A DNA stretch of 19,359 nucleotides, from contig JBHIBA010000056.1 in NCBI GenBank assembly GCA_046758845.1, forward strand, positions 1 through 19,359. Direction: 5' to 3'. The position numbers and the translations under genes were made by a program. A model generated the notes under the pieces. That model was not told where the DNA came from, ran no database searches, and was given only the letters and a program-made list of their open reading frames with translations. This DNA comes from JBHIBA01 sp046758845 (GTDB lineage: Bacteria; UBA8248; JACPRG01; G963555815). The number at the start of each line of letters is the position of its first letter. Within the stretch, counting starts at the first letter, position 1. This document shows, piece by piece, positions 6,756 to 13,780 of the stretch.

Positions 6756-7567
6756 CACCCCCTTCTGCCGCCGGGCGCGGTTGCCGCTCGTTCCCACTGC
6801 TCCAGGAACGCGAGGACCGCCTGACAGTCCGCCAGCCGGCCCTGTGCCGCGGTGGGCGACTCGGCGGGTCCGACCCTGAACCCGAATCCACGTCCCTTCA
6901 GGACGCGGAAGGCGTCCTCATCCGTTTCGTCATCTCCCACGTACACGGCCAAGGTCCCCGAGGGCATGGTGCGGAGAAGAGCGCGCACGGCGATTCCCTT
7001 GTGACGTCCGCGGGCCCGAAGCTCCAGTCCTCCGTTAAACGGCCGCAATTCAAACCGACCGCCCGAGTTCCTCTCTGTCCAAAGAGTCCTCACCGCCTCT
7101 TCCGCCCCGCGGGCCTCCGCCGGGGCGAGACCCCGGGTGTGAAGGGCGACGCTGGCCGCTTTTTTCTCCAGCCGCTCGCCCCAACCCGCCCGGCGCGCGG
7201 CCTCATGAGAGGAGGTGAGCTGATTCGCCTCCTCGGCCGTCAAGGGATGCTTCGTCAAACGGCCGGATTCGTCCCGGACTTCGTATCCGTGGGACCCGAT
7301 CATCGCAACCCCTTCCAGCGCCAGCAGCTCCAGGACTTCGCTCACCGGACGCCCCGACACGACAGCCAGGCGGGTGCTGTCGCTTTCCCGGATCCGGCGC
7401 AGGACGTCGGCGACCCCCGGAAGCGGCCCGGCCCTCGACCGGTCCACCCGGAAGGGGGCCAAAGTCCCGTCGTAGTCCAGCATGAGCAAACGGTGAGCCG
7501 CATCCTTGACCCGGTCCCAAAAGTCCTCGGGAACTCCTTCTCCCGGAGGCGCGCGCTTGGACCTCAC
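6755..7567 (-). CDS. otsB: Trehalose-6-phosphate phosphatase OtsB (HAD family)
   Basis: 270 residues, normal length. It dephosphorylates trehalose 6-phosphate to trehalose. HAD motif I is DYDGT (31-35, nucleophile Asp31 and acid/base Asp33). Motif II is VVSGRP (69-74), followed by MIGSHGYEVR (89-98), which is typical of this family. The motif III lysine is in GRHKGIAV (about 187-194), and the Mg-binding acidic motif IV is GDDETDEDAF (211-220). The GTG start at 7567 sits 1 nt after the TGA of the upstream glycosyltransferase gene, so translation is probably coupled. The 3' end shares one base with the otsA ATG. Confidence 0.96.
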   Translation of the reverse strand: MRSKRAPPGEGVPEDFWDRVKDAAHRLLMLDYDGTLAPFRVDRSRAGPLPGVADVLRRIRESDSTRLAVVSGRPVSEVLELLALEGVAMIGSHGYEVRDESGRLTKHPLTAEEANQLTSSHEAARRAGWGERLEKKAASVALHTRGLAPAEARGAEEAVRTLWTERNSGGRFELRPFNGGLELRARGRHKGIAVRALLRTMPSGTLAVYVGDDETDEDAFRVLKGRGFGFRVGPAESPTAAQGRLADCQAVLAFLEQWERAATAPGGRRG

Positions 7568-7568
7568 G

Positions 7569-8834
7569 TCAGCTCAGCTCGATCCTTTCCCGCTCCCCGT
7601 GGAGGAGACTCAGCATCAGCGTCAGATATTCCCGCAGGTGGCGGGTGAGCAGAAAATTCTCCCGCACGAAGCGATGGGCCTTCTGCCCCATTTCCTGCAT
7701 CTCCCTGGGGTGATGGAGGAGGTAACGCATGCGAAGGGCCGCCCCTTCGGGCGTGCTCACCAAGAAACCCGTGTGGTGGTTGATCACTTGCAGGGTGATC
7801 CCCCCGGTTTCCCCTCCGATGACCGGCTTGCCTTTCCACAAGGCCTCGGTGACGGTGAGGCCGAAGCCCTCCCGGATGGACTTCTGCAAGACGATGTCCG
7901 CCGCGCGCTGAAGGGCGTTGATGGTCCGGTGGGCGTCCGCGGGCAGCAGAAGGATGGATACGTCGGGGTCATCGCCCGCCTCCGCCCGGACCTCTTCCAG
8001 GACCTCCGCCGCTTCCGGGTCGTCCGTAGCGGGTCCCCCGGCCAGGACGAGCTGAACGGGATAGTACCGCCTCAGCAGCTGGTAGGCCCGGATTACACCG
8101 AAGGGGTCTTTGAACCGGTCGAAGCGGGAAACCTGCAGGGTGATCGGCCGTTCGGGGTCGAGGCCGAATTCTTGCCGCACCCCATCCACCTCGCGCCCTT
8201 CCAAGGGGACGTTTTTCTCGCTCAGGGGATCGATGCTGGGCGGAATCAGGTATTGCCGATGCGGCAGGGGCTGCGCGAAGGAGGCCAGGGAAAAGACGCT
8301 GGCGTCGTAAGGCCTCAGGAACTCCCTGAGATATTTCCAGATGGCCCAGTGGGGCCTGCGGGCGTCGATGTGGCAGCGCCAGACCCAGACCCCTTTCCGG
8401 TTAGGGCAAAATTTCAGGAGAGGCGCCGGCTGCGGATCGTGAATGAAGACGAAGTCGGCCTGTTCCAAGAGGGGTCTCAGGCGTTCGGCGTTCTCCCTGT
8501 TGACCTTCTCATAGCATCTCAGGAGGGTCTCTGGGATGTCCTGCTTGACCCCCTGGAGGGCATTGTGGAAACCCTTGGTGACCTGAAAAAATTCCTCCGT
8601 GCCCTCGATGACTTCCCAGTGAGCCTCCAGGCCCAGCTCCCGCTTCAGGGGAACGAGGCGGTCCAGAATTTCCGCAACACCGCCCCCCGTCCTCGTCGCG
8701 CTGACGTGCACCACCGTCTTGCCGCGCAGATGCTCGCACAACTGGCGCAAATGGCCGATCACCTCCTCGCCCGCCACTTGCGCGTAGGCTTCTAGACTGG
8801 GGCTTTGGTTACCGGACTGTGCCTCGTTGCCCAT
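7569..8834 (-). CDS. treT: TreT-type trehalose synthase (GT4 glycosyltransferase)
   Basis: 421 residues from ATG 8834. TreT joins a nucleotide-activated glucose directly to free glucose, giving trehalose without a phosphate intermediate. The N-terminus follows archaeal and bacterial TreT: LEAYAQVAGEEVI, then VVHVSATRTGGGVAEIL, LVPLKRELGL, HWEVIEGTEEFFQVTKGFHN, ALQG and VNRENAE. Further on are FIHDPQPAPLL, WRCHID, VSRFDRFKDP, VLAGGPATDDPEA and the GT4 nucleotide-sugar E-x7-E site in REGFGLTVTEALWKGKPVIG. The frame extends to 8915 but the extra residues do not match the family, and 8834 gives the usual 10-20 residue lead. This start overlaps the upstream DUF5752 gene by 43 nt. A related alpha-glucosyl transfer to another acceptor is the main alternative. 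Confidence 0.88.
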   Translation of the reverse strand: MGNEAQSGNQSPSLEAYAQVAGEEVIGHLRQLCEHLRGKTVVHVSATRTGGGVAEILDRLVPLKRELGLEAHWEVIEGTEEFFQVTKGFHNALQGVKQDIPETLLRCYEKVNRENAERLRPLLEQADFVFIHDPQPAPLLKFCPNRKGVWVWRCHIDARRPHWAIWKYLREFLRPYDASVFSLASFAQPLPHRQYLIPPSIDPLSEKNVPLEGREVDGVRQEFGLDPERPITLQVSRFDRFKDPFGVIRAYQLLRRYYPVQLVLAGGPATDDPEAAEVLEEVRAEAGDDPDVSILLLPADAHRTINALQRAADIVLQKSIREGFGLTVTEALWKGKPVIGGETGGITLQVINHHTGFLVSTPEGAALRMRYLLHHPREMQEMGQKAHRFVRENFLLTRHLREYLTLMLSLLHGERERIELS

Positions 8835-9481
8835 TGTTGAAATACCTGTGTCAGTGCTTCCCGCAGCTGCGCGAGAGACCCGTAGTAATAATCCACCTGG
8901 GCGAGACTCCCGCACAGCTCTTCATGCCCCCGATCCAGACCCTCCAGCCAAAATGTGAAATCGTCCTTGCCCGCCGGAACGCGGCGGCGCGCTTCGACAA
9001 AGTGATAGAAGATGGTCCCGGTAGAAAGTCGGGGAAGAAGCGCGGCGAGTTCCATCGGGGTCGCCACCACAAGCCCCGTATCGAAGACGACCACCTGAGC
9101 GGTGGAGAAATAAAACTCCTGGCCGCTCTTGGCCCAGGGAAAGGTCTCTTCCTCTTCGGCCAGTCGCTCCTCCAGGGTGTCGATGAGAGCGCCCCGGAGG
9201 TCCTCGACATCTTCGTATTGCAGGGGGTCCAGCATCCCCAGGCGCTCCGCCAGCCTGTGATCCCGCAAGGAACGGTCCGCCCAAGTCGCGAAATCGTTCC
9301 GGTAGTCCGGGTCATCAAAGCTCGGCCTCAGGAGACGGCCGAAAAAATGAAAATAGAGGCTCTGCCTCTCCACCTGCGTCACCCGGTCGCGAAGTTCTCG
9401 GAGGTTTTGCGCCCAAACGCCGGTGGCCAGGGCGATCAGGTCACAATCTTTGATGAAGAAGGGTTTGGACGCCCGAGCCAT
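8792..9481 (-). CDS. DUF5752 family protein with internal two-fold repeat
   Basis: 229 residues from ATG 9481; an in-frame TTG at 9505 would add eight residues but lacks a ribosome binding site. The protein is soluble with no signal peptide. It resembles DUF5752, a family of unknown function that I recall from trehalose and glycosyltransferase loci. Two similar halves are visible. Half 1 (about 9-99) contains SLYFHF (41-46), NDFATW (62-67), LAERLGMLDPLQY (77-89) and DLRGAL (94-99). Half 2 (about 123-210) contains TIFYHF (156-161), DDFTFW (173-178), LCGSLAQVDYYY (189-200) and QLREAL (205-210). His45, His160 and the paired DF..W residues are the best candidates for functional positions. As first gene of the trehalose operon and overlapping treT, it may regulate or assist trehalose synthesis; that is inference. 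Confidence 0.8.
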   Translation of the reverse strand: MARASKPFFIKDCDLIALATGVWAQNLRELRDRVTQVERQSLYFHFFGRLLRPSFDDPDYRNDFATWADRSLRDHRLAERLGMLDPLQYEDVEDLRGALIDTLEERLAEEEETFPWAKSGQEFYFSTAQVVVFDTGLVVATPMELAALLPRLSTGTIFYHFVEARRRVPAGKDDFTFWLEGLDRGHEELCGSLAQVDYYYGSLAQLREALTQVFQQWATRHSPVTKAPV

Positions 9482-9541
9482 CCACTTACTCGCCAGGGAG
9501 GACAAAGATGATTCTGCGATTTTCGAGAGATCTTACCTCTT

Positions 9542-9571
9542 TCTATAGCACACATTTCATCCCTTTGTCAC
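9542..9571 (-). promoter_or_regulatory. Promoter of the trehalose operon
   Basis: On the minus strand, GTGACA (9571-9566; 5 of 6 to TTGACA) and TATAGA (9547-9542) are 18 nt apart. Initiation near 9535 would give a leader of about 55 nt before the ATG at 9481. It is the best promoter-like pair in this gap. Confidence 0.45.
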
Positions 9572-9842
9572 GAAAAGGCGCCGCTCACTCCGCCGATGCT
9601 CTTTCAACATGGTCCCAACAGCCGATGCGGTTCCGCCGGGGGCAATCCCCTTCATTCATCAACAGCAATCCACCCGAAGGGCTGACAAAATCCCCGTAGG
9701 TATGCTCTGGATCATAGCCTTTGGGGGGCGAGTTCCTAAATTGGGAGGGCATGGTTGAACCGGGGGAGGCGCACCTCGACCGTTGCCGGGGCGCACGAAC
9801 TTGTCGGCGATGAGATTGCGGGCGGGAAGGAGTGCAAACACC
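9572..9842. other. Gap between divergent operons
   Basis: No gene is seen. The rightward ribosome binding site GGAAGGAG (9825-9832) is 10 nt before the ATG at 9843. A rightward promoter is not convincing: CTGACA at 9682-9687 and TATGCT at 9701-9706 are only 13 nt apart. Confidence 0.4.
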
Positions 9843-12587
9843 ATGACCTGTTTCAAAGTCAACGGTCGGGAAGTCTGCTTAGATGTAGACCCTGATACCC
9901 CCCTCATCCGCGCCCTCCGCGACCGACTCAACCTCGTCGGGACCAAGCACGCCTGTGAAGAGGGCCTTTGCGGCAGCTGTACAGTCCTGGTCAACGGAAG
10001 GCCCAAAACCTCGTGTAACCTTCCCGCGCGGCGGGTGGAAGCCTGCTCAATCACCACCATCGAAGGGCTCGGCAATGCCAAACGCCCCCATCCCCTTCAG
10101 CGGGCTTTCGCCGAGACCGGCGCGGTACAGTGCGGATACTGCACGCCCGGAATGATCATGGCGGCTAAGGCCCTGTTGGACCGGAAGCCCGATCCGACGC
10201 GTCAACATGCGGCCCACGCCCTTCGCGGACACATCTGCCGCTGCACGGGTTACACAAAAATCGCGGACGCCGTCCTCCTGGCCGCTCGCTACATGAAGGG
10301 GGAGCGGGCCGAGATGCCGGCTGTGGCCCATCGCGAATGCCTGAAGAAGGCGACGGGCGAAGCGACGTACACCGACGACATTCGTATGCCCGGCCTCCTC
10401 CATGCTCGAATCCTGCACAGCGATGTCGCCCACGGCGAGATTCTCAAGCTGGACGTTGCGCCGGCCCGGGCTCAACCCGGCGTCCGGGGCGTTTTCACTC
10501 TGGACGATGTACCGGGTGAAAAATATGTGGGACGCAAGTTGAAGGACCAGCCCGTTTTCGCCGACGGGCGGATCCGGTATCTGGGGGAACCCATCGCACT
10601 GGTGGTGGCGGACATACCTCAGGCCGCCGAGAAGGCGCTGAATTCCATCGCCCTGGAGGTCAAACCTCTGCAGGCGATCGAGAGTCCGCAACAGGCCCTG
10701 GCCGCGGGAGCCCCTCTCCTGCACCCCAAGGGAAACGTTTGTTGGACGCAGAACGTCCGGCGGGGCGACACGGACGATGCCTTCGGGAAAGCCGACGCCG
10801 TCGTCGAAGACACTTACCGGACGCCCTTCAACGAGCACCTCTACATGGAGACCGACTCCGGACTGGCGCACTGGGACGACGAGGGACGCCTGGTGCTTTG
10901 CATCGCCACACAAGAGATCCATGATATCCGCAGGCTCGTGGCCGCTTCGCTCTCCCTCCCGCACCGCCGGGTGCGCGTGATTCAGACCGCGACCGGGGGC
11001 GCCTTCGGCGGGCGCAAGATCTGCCCCTTCCCCGTCATCGTCGCCCTGGCGGCTTATCTGCTGAAGGCGCCCGTGCGCCTCACGTATACGCGCAGGGAAA
11101 CCTTCCTCGATTCGACCAAGCGTCACCCCTTCACCCTGCGGTACCGGCTCGGTGCAGACGGGAAGGGAAATCTTCTGGCGCTGGAAGCCGATATCACGGC
11201 GGACACCGGCGCCTATGCCTCTTACGGCCCGCCGGTCCTCGGCCGGGCCCTGGCTCACGCCGCGGGGCTTTACGAGGTCCCCAACGTGTCCATCCGGGGA
11301 CGGATGGTCTACACCAACCATCCGATTGCGGGCGCGATGCGGGGCTTCGGCGCCACGCAAGTTCACCTGGCCATGGAATGCGCGCTGGACCGCCTGGCGG
11401 ACGCGCTGAACCTGGACCCGGTGGAGCTCCGCCGCCGTAACGTGTTGCGCCCGGGGAGCGTGACCCTCACGGGCGAGCGGCTGGGCGAAAACGTCCAGGC
11501 GCCGGCGGTCCTGGAAGCCGCCGCCCGGGCCGTGGCCCAAGCCCGCCAACGGACCCGAGAGGCGAACACGCCGCCTGAGTCTCCTTGGAGGCGCGGAGTC
11601 GGGATGGCCTGCCACTGGTTCGGACTCGGCACCACGAAGCCGTGCGATTTCTCCGAAGTCCGCGTGAGCCTGGATGAGAGCGGCATCGTTGAAGTCGGCG
11701 CGGGCGTGGCGGATCTGGGTCAGGGATCCGCCGCCACCCTGTGGACGATCGCGTCTGAGCGGCTCGGCGTGCCGCTCGAAGGCATCCGGCTGATCCACAA
11801 CGACACGAGCCTGACCGCAGACTCCGGACCTTCCAACGCGAGCCGGCAGACTCATTTTTCCGGCAACGCGCTCGTAGACGGTTTGGGCAAGCTTCTTGAG
11901 TCGCTGACACCCTTGGCCGCGCGACTCTTGGAAGCCCGGCCCGAATCGGTCCGGTTCGAGAAGGGGGAGTTCTTCTCCGTCGGCGAACCGGAATACCGAG
12001 TGGGGCTTGACCGCCTGGCGGCGGTCGCCTGCCGGGAAGGGAAACACACGGTCCTCGGCCGTTTCGAGGTCAATACCGTCCCCATGGACCCGGAAACTGG
12101 CGAGGGACGGCCGTACGGGGCGTACATCAGCGGAGCGCACGTCGTCGAGGCGGAAGTGAACGTTCGGACCGGGCGGGTCCGCCTCCTTCGGGCGACCTCT
12201 ATCCACGACATCGGCAAGGTGGTCAGCCCGACGAGGGTGGAGGGTCAGATCGAAGGGAGCGTGGCCATGGGCATCGGCTTTGCGCAGGTGGAGCGCTTCG
12301 TTCCGGGCAAAACGGAATCTCTCAAGGACTATCCGGTGCCGCGGGTCCGGCACATCCCGGAGATCCGGCCCATCCTGATCGAGGTCCCGGACGCTTCCAC
12401 CCAGCTCGGGGCCAAAGGGATCGGCGAATCCGGCCTGCTTTCGGTGGCGCCGGCGATTCTCAACGCGGTCCGGGACGCGACCGGGGCGAACCTAACGACC
12501 CTGCCCGCGACGGGAGAGGAGGTCCGCAGGGCCATGAAGGTGTCCACGGCGCAGGGCGAGGTCGTTCTGAGGGGAGCTACGGCCTGA
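9843..12587 (+). CDS. Aldehyde oxidoreductase / xanthine dehydrogenase-family enzyme, FeS-Mo fusion
   Basis: 914 residues combining the iron-sulfur and molybdenum parts of the xanthine oxidase family in one chain. Residues 1-75 form a plant-type [2Fe-2S] ferredoxin domain with Cys38, Cys43, Cys46 and Cys58. Residues about 80-150 form the second [2Fe-2S] domain with Cys97, Cys100, Cys132 and Cys134 (QCGYCTPGM and CRC). The molybdopterin part has GGAFGGRK (385-392), AMRGFG (499-503), GQG (626-628) and the catalytic glutamate Glu862 in KGIGE. There is no FAD domain. This is the layout of Desulfovibrio gigas aldehyde oxidoreductase (Mop, 907 residues), so electrons probably leave to ferredoxin, flavodoxin or a separate flavoprotein. 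The ATG at 9843 (after GGAAGGAG) is preferred to the upstream in-frame ATG at 9783. Substrate unknown: an aldehyde or N-heterocycle. Confidence 0.92.
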   Translation: MTCFKVNGREVCLDVDPDTPLIRALRDRLNLVGTKHACEEGLCGSCTVLVNGRPKTSCNLPARRVEACSITTIEGLGNAKRPHPLQRAFAETGAVQCGYCTPGMIMAAKALLDRKPDPTRQHAAHALRGHICRCTGYTKIADAVLLAARYMKGERAEMPAVAHRECLKKATGEATYTDDIRMPGLLHARILHSDVAHGEILKLDVAPARAQPGVRGVFTLDDVPGEKYVGRKLKDQPVFADGRIRYLGEPIALVVADIPQAAEKALNSIALEVKPLQAIESPQQALAAGAPLLHPKGNVCWTQNVRRGDTDDAFGKADAVVEDTYRTPFNEHLYMETDSGLAHWDDEGRLVLCIATQEIHDIRRLVAASLSLPHRRVRVIQTATGGAFGGRKICPFPVIVALAAYLLKAPVRLTYTRRETFLDSTKRHPFTLRYRLGADGKGNLLALEADITADTGAYASYGPPVLGRALAHAAGLYEVPNVSIRGRMVYTNHPIAGAMRGFGATQVHLAMECALDRLADALNLDPVELRRRNVLRPGSVTLTGERLGENVQAPAVLEAAARAVAQARQRTREANTPPESPWRRGVGMACHWFGLGTTKPCDFSEVRVSLDESGIVEVGAGVADLGQGSAATLWTIASERLGVPLEGIRLIHNDTSLTADSGPSNASRQTHFSGNALVDGLGKLLESLTPLAARLLEARPESVRFEKGEFFSVGEPEYRVGLDRLAAVACREGKHTVLGRFEVNTVPMDPETGEGRPYGAYISGAHVVEAEVNVRTGRVRLLRATSIHDIGKVVSPTRVEGQIEGSVAMGIGFAQVERFVPGKTESLKDYPVPRVRHIPEIRPILIEVPDASTQLGAKGIGESGLLSVAPAILNAVRDATGANLTTLPATGEEVRRAMKVSTAQGEVVLRGATA

Positions 12588-12657
12588 GCGCTTTTCGGAG
12601 CGAAAGAAGCGAATCTCTGGATTGTCTGATATCTAAGGGCGCTTCGGGGCCTTCCGG
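12588..12657. other. Gap after the fused Mo enzyme
   Basis: No gene or clear intrinsic terminator is seen in these 70 nt before the next promoter. CGCTTTTCGGAGCG-like bases just after the stop can form a small stem but lack a U-run. Confidence 0.3.
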
Positions 12658-12687
12658 TTGACAACGGATTTAACATTCGGATAGATT
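12658..12687 (+). promoter_or_regulatory. Promoter of the three-subunit Mo hydroxylase operon
   Basis: A perfect -35 TTGACA (12658-12663) is followed after 18 nt by TAGATT (12682-12687; 4 of 6). Initiation near 12694 would leave an unusually long leader of about 200 nt. Confidence 0.5.
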
Positions 12688-12693
12688 TACGCT

Positions 12694-12894
12694 GCTCCTT
12701 GAAATTGAAGCTTTGCGGCGCCCGGCGGGGGGGACCGTCTCCGGGGCGGGAACCGGTTCTGTAGACCGCCGGTCCGAAATTCAATCTGTCATTTCCACCG
12801 AGGCTATCCCGTAAAGGATGGGGAGCGCGCGTGCGAGGACGGGAAACCTCGCCCGAAAGCCCCGGAAACCTGCGTATGAGAAAGGATTCGCTGG
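12694..12894 (+). promoter_or_regulatory. Long structured leader, candidate riboswitch or attenuator
   Basis: About 200 nt between the predicted start site and the FAD-subunit ATG. Stem A pairs GGACC (12732-12736) with GGTCC (12771-12775) and GTCT (12737-12740) with AGAC (12763-12766), enclosing a CCGG/CCGG hairpin (12741-12744 with 12753-12756). A small ATCC/GGAT hairpin (12806-12809 with 12816-12819) follows. Stem B pairs GCGAGG (12833-12838) with CCTCGC (12847-12852) around loop ACGGGAAA. CGGGAAACCT and CGGAAACCT near 12840 and 12863 repeat each other. A 26-codon frame (12818-12898) ends in an ATGA overlap with the FAD-subunit start, but its AAAGG touches the ATG. Molybdenum-enzyme operons can carry Moco riboswitches; I cannot confirm that match by eye. 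Confidence 0.35.
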
Positions 12895-13767
12895 ATGAAA
12901 CCCCTGGAAATTCTGGAGCCCGCCTCCTTGGAAGAAGCCTGCGAGCAACTCTCTGAAGGCAGTGAGGGGGTTAAAGTCGTAGGCGGGGGCATCGCGATCT
13001 CCATTCTGATGAAGCAGCGGATCTTCCAGCCGACCCGGCTGGTCAGCATCCGGCGCATTGCGGGCTTCGACGCAGTCAGACATGACGCAAAAAAGGGGCT
13101 GATCATCGGCGCCGGGGCGCTCCATCGAACGTTGGAGACCTCCTCCGTGGTCCAGGAGCACTGCCCTCTCCTTGCGGAGGTCATGAGCCAAGTGGCCAAC
13201 GTCCGCATCCGGTGCATGGGGACGCTGGGCGGTGAGCTGGCCCACGCGGACCCCCACTCCGACCCGCCGCCCGTTCTCATCGGCCTCGGAGCCAAGGCCG
13301 TGGCCCGAAGCACAAGGGGGGAACGGGAAATTCCCTTTACGGATTTCTTCACCGGCTATCTGGAATCCGCCCTCGAACCCGACGAGATTCTCAAGGAGGT
13401 CATCATCCCCGACCCGCCCCCGGGCGTCCGTTCGGCCTACCTCAAGTTCACCCCCAACAGCTCCACCGACTGGCCTTGCCTGGGGGTGACCGCCTTTGTC
13501 GGCCGGGACCCAGACGGTACGTGCCGCTCCCTGGACCTCATCTTCGGCTCGGTGACGGAAGTCCCCTTCCGCGTGCCCGGCGTCTCGGAGATGGCAAGCG
13601 GCCAGCCTCTCGGCGACCCCTTGATCCACGAGATCGCCGAACACTGCTTCCGCCAGGTGGACCCCATGGCCGACTCCAGAGGTTCCAGCTGGTACAAGAA
13701 GGAACTCGTCCGCGCTTTCGCCCGCCGCATCCTGAATAGGGCCGTCAGCGGAAACGGAACGCCGTGA
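12895..13767 (+). CDS. Molybdenum hydroxylase, FAD-binding subunit (CoxM/XdhB-like)
   Basis: 290 residues, the normal length for the FAD subunit of trimeric xanthine dehydrogenase-family enzymes. It carries electrons from the [2Fe-2S] clusters to the final acceptor. The first FAD motif is VVGGGIAI (28-35), a variant of the usual AGGTxL. The second is TLGGELAHADPHSD (110-123), with Glu replacing the common Asn of GGNL. The C-terminal CoxM domain includes FFTGYLESALEPDEIL and KEVIIPDP, near 151-174. The ATG follows AAAGGA (12881-12886) with 8 nt spacing. It is first in the FAD-Mo-FeS operon; the Mo subunit starts 13 nt after its stop. Confidence 0.93.
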   Translation: MKPLEILEPASLEEACEQLSEGSEGVKVVGGGIAISILMKQRIFQPTRLVSIRRIAGFDAVRHDAKKGLIIGAGALHRTLETSSVVQEHCPLLAEVMSQVANVRIRCMGTLGGELAHADPHSDPPPVLIGLGAKAVARSTRGEREIPFTDFFTGYLESALEPDEILKEVIIPDPPPGVRSAYLKFTPNSSTDWPCLGVTAFVGRDPDGTCRSLDLIFGSVTEVPFRVPGVSEMASGQPLGDPLIHEIAEHCFRQVDPMADSRGSSWYKKELVRAFARRILNRAVSGNGTP

Positions 13768-13780
13768 GAACGGAGGAACC

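Noticed and set aside
7506..8795. A 429-codon plus-strand frame across treT
   Set aside because: It is antisense to treT and otsB, which carry all family motifs; its own composition shows no domain.
10047..12353. A 768-codon open frame on the minus strand
   Set aside because: It is antisense to the fused Mo enzyme, whose full-length motifs leave no doubt about the coding strand; long antisense frames are common in high-GC DNA.
12818..12898. A 26-codon leader frame ending in ATGA overlap with the FAD subunit
   Set aside because: Not annotated as a gene: its AAAGG lies directly against the ATG, and short frames are expected by chance here. It is mentioned under the leader as a possibility.
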